Below, piece after piece: positions 15,276 through 16,443 of a stretch of DNA of 16,443 nucleotides. Position numbers and translations under genes: made by a program. Below the pieces are notes generated by a model. That model did no database searches. It was given only the letters and a program-made list of their open reading frames with translations, and was not told the DNA's origin. This DNA comes from DAIUFH01 sp036844705 (lineage in GTDB: Bacteria; Bacillota; Clostridia; Tissierellales; Tissierellaceae): contig DAIUFH010000048.1 in the NCBI GenBank assembly GCA_036844705.1, positions 1 to 16,443 on the forward strand. The letters are read 5' to 3'. How positions within the stretch are numbered: position 1 is the first letter of the stretch; the number at the start of each line of letters is the position of its first letter.

Positions 15276-15533
15276 TTACCACACTTCTTTCCCAACAGGA
15301 TCTCCCCAATTGATATCTAATTTAGGATTTAATTTTTCTCCATTAGATTGTTCAGCTAAGAGTTCAAATTTTGTTCTTTCCTGTTTCTTTTTCAATATTA
15401 AACTTTCTCCTTCTACATCAATATTAAAACTTACATTTTCAAAATTATTACTATCTATATTTAATTCCTCTAGTATTGCCTTAGGTATACGAATAGCTAC
15501 ACTATTACCCCACTTAGCTAAATTAATTTTCAT
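15276..15533 (-). CDS. AbrB/MazE-family antitoxin-like protein, no partner toxin downstream
   Basis: This 85-residue protein has the swapped-hairpin SpoVT-AbrB DNA-binding domain at its N-terminus (AKWGNSVAIRIPKAILEEL, 6-24). Its C-terminus (WGDPVGKEVW, 76-85) is the conserved toxin-binding tail of MazE antitoxins. MazE normally precedes mazF in an operon, neutralises the MazF endoribonuclease and represses the operon. Here only a six-codon frame (ATG near 15268) follows, then a terminator, so no toxin is encoded beside it. The start is ATG 15533 behind AAAGAGGTG at 7 nt. It may be a solitary antitoxin, a regulator, or the survivor of a decayed pair. The divergent neighbour is an ImmA/IrrE-type gene. 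Confidence 0.87.
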   Translation of the reverse strand: MKINLAKWGNSVAIRIPKAILEELNIDSNNFENVSFNIDVEGESLILKKKQERTKFELLAEQSNGEKLNPKLDINWGDPVGKEVW

Positions 15534-15558
15534 TCAAAATCACCTCTTTATAAAAAAT

Positions 15559-15587
15559 TACTTCTATATTTAAGTATATACCAAATA
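15559..15587 (-). promoter_or_regulatory. Candidate promoter of the MazE-like gene
   Basis: On the - strand TTGGTA, a 17-bp spacer and TATAGA lie about 25-55 bases upstream of the ATG at 15533, with a TTGGTAT/TTGGTAT direct repeat at the -35. Endpoints are approximate. MazE-type proteins often bind palindromes or repeats at their own promoter; the repeat is a possible site. Confidence 0.45.
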
Positions 15588-15698
15588 CCAATCTTAAACA
15601 TCTTCTACGTAAAAAAGATATTTTATATCAAATATTTCTAGAAAAATTTTAACTCTTTTATTTATTGAAATATCTATAATTTACAAAAGAATTTATGA

Positions 15699-15734
15699 AA
15701 ACATGTTCCAAATTACAAGAATGTTTATTATAAT
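15699..15734 (+). promoter_or_regulatory. Candidate promoter and imperfect dyad upstream of the ImmA/IrrE-type gene
   Basis: A perfect TATAAT lies at 15729-15734, 25 bp before the start codon. The -35 region is poor (TTCCAA at 17 bp). The AAACAT (15699-15704) and ATGTTT (15721-15726) arms form a 28-bp dyad across it and may be an operator. The weak -35 with a dyad would fit a regulated promoter, but this is consensus reading only. Confidence 0.4.
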
Positions 15735-15759
15735 AGTAATAAGGGAAGGAGGCGAACAT

Positions 15760-16443
15760 ATGACCACCACTGCAAATAAAATAAAGGTTAAGAAAGAAAT
15801 ATATCTATGGGCAATCAAGGAATCTCAGAAAGAAATAGAAGAAGTAAAAAATAAATTTAATAAAATTGAAGATTGGATATCTCAAAGCTATTGTCCTACT
15901 TTTAGGCAATTAGAGAATTTAGCTAATTTTTTGAAAATACCTTTAGGATATATGTTTTTAGATAAGCCTCCAAAAACTAATATAGTAAAATCTGAATTTA
16001 GAACAATTGGAAACAAAGTGCCAAGTATCAGCAAGGATCTATATGATACTTTATATAACATGGGTAGAAAGAAAGATTGGTTAAGCGATTATCGTAGAAA
16101 TAAAGGTTGGAATAAGTTAATCCCAGATGAATATAAAGATTTGAATAAAAAGGATTTTAACGTTATCAGTCAATTAGCTAGAGATTATCTTGGTTTAAAT
16201 GAATTTTGGTACAAAGAATATAAGGACACCAGACTTGCTTTTAATTATCTAAGAGAAAAATTTGAAGCTAAGGGAATTATAGTGATGCAAAATGGAATTG
16301 TAGGAACTAATACCCATCGCAATTTAAACGTAAGTGAATTTAGAGGATTTTTATTATATGATGATATCGCTCCGCTTATATTTATTAATTCTAAGGACAG
16401 TCCAAATGGAAAAATATTTACTTTGATTCATGAATATATTCAT
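15760..16443 (+). CDS. XRE-like / ImmA-IrrE (COG2856) metallopeptidase, 3' end outside the window
   Basis: The open frame of 228 codons runs to the last base. The N-terminal third (about 13-70) is an XRE-like, partly degenerate helix-turn-helix region (LWAIKES..IEDWISQSYCPTFRQLENLANFLKIPLGYMFLDKPP). EFRTIG and a helical region (YNMGRKKDWLSDYRRNKG) typical of this family follow. The peptidase domain begins near 155 and the frame ends exactly at HEYIH, the HEXXH zinc site. The remaining zinc ligand and C-terminus lie beyond the window. Relatives cleave repressors, as ImmA does ImmR, or are paired with toxins such as PIN-like DUF4411 proteins. The start is ATG 15760 behind AAGGAGG (15746-15752) at 7 nt. 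The gene is divergent from the MazE-like gene. A regulatory or antitoxin role is inferred. Confidence 0.9.
   Translation, partial: MTTTANKIKVKKEIYLWAIKESQKEIEEVKNKFNKIEDWISQSYCPTFRQLENLANFLKIPLGYMFLDKPPKTNIVKSEFRTIGNKVPSISKDLYDTLYNMGRKKDWLSDYRRNKGWNKLIPDEYKDLNKKDFNVISQLARDYLGLNEFWYKEYKDTRLAFNYLREKFEAKGIIVMQNGIVGTNTHRNLNVSEFRGFLLYDDIAPLIFINSKDSPNGKIFTLIHEYIH

Overview
The window is AT-rich, uses strong AGGAGG-type ribosome binding sites and several TTG/GTG starts, and encodes LysM-anchored and YknX-type exported proteins. This suggests a motile, low-G+C, anaerobic-type Firmicute (Clostridia or Tissierellia). The assignment is inferred from gene style, not from a marker gene.

Region 1 (1-6710) is a chemoreceptor island. 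Three tandem methyl-accepting chemotaxis proteins of the dCache-HAMP-MCP type run on the + strand with 43- and 29-bp gaps, so they look like one operon. A sigma-28-type promoter with a perfect GCCGATAA -10 box lies upstream. It sits in the loop of a 20-bp inverted repeat that is followed by T5. A strong bidirectional terminator (6678-6708) separates the operon from the convergent next gene.

Region 2 (6721-7600, - strand) encodes a FliA/SigD-type sigma factor. Its leader is a clear cyclic-di-GMP-I (GEMM-I) riboswitch whose 3' end runs directly into the Shine-Dalgarno sequence. The likely logic is that c-di-GMP controls translation of the sigma factor, and the sigma factor transcribes the adjacent chemoreceptors.

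Region 3 (7675-9759, - strand) is a secreted 2',3'-cyclic-nucleotide phosphodiesterase/nucleotidase (CpdB/YfkN type) with a C-terminal LysM wall anchor.

Region 4 (9867-15086, - strand) is an efflux cassette. In transcription order it holds a TetR repressor, a MacB/LolD-type ATPase, a double-FtsX permease and an HlyD/MacA-type adaptor. A 34-bp palindrome overlaps the tetR promoter. The TetR-ATPase and permease-adaptor gaps hold copies of a short dispersed repeat, also seen near both ends of Regions 1-2, whose core resembles the terminator at 6678.

Region 5 (15276-16443) holds a MazE-type antitoxin gene with no toxin gene behind it and its own terminator. Divergent from it is an XRE-like/ImmA-IrrE metallopeptidase gene that runs off the window end exactly at its HEXXH motif.

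No rRNA, tRNA, CRISPR array, transposase or integrase is visible.
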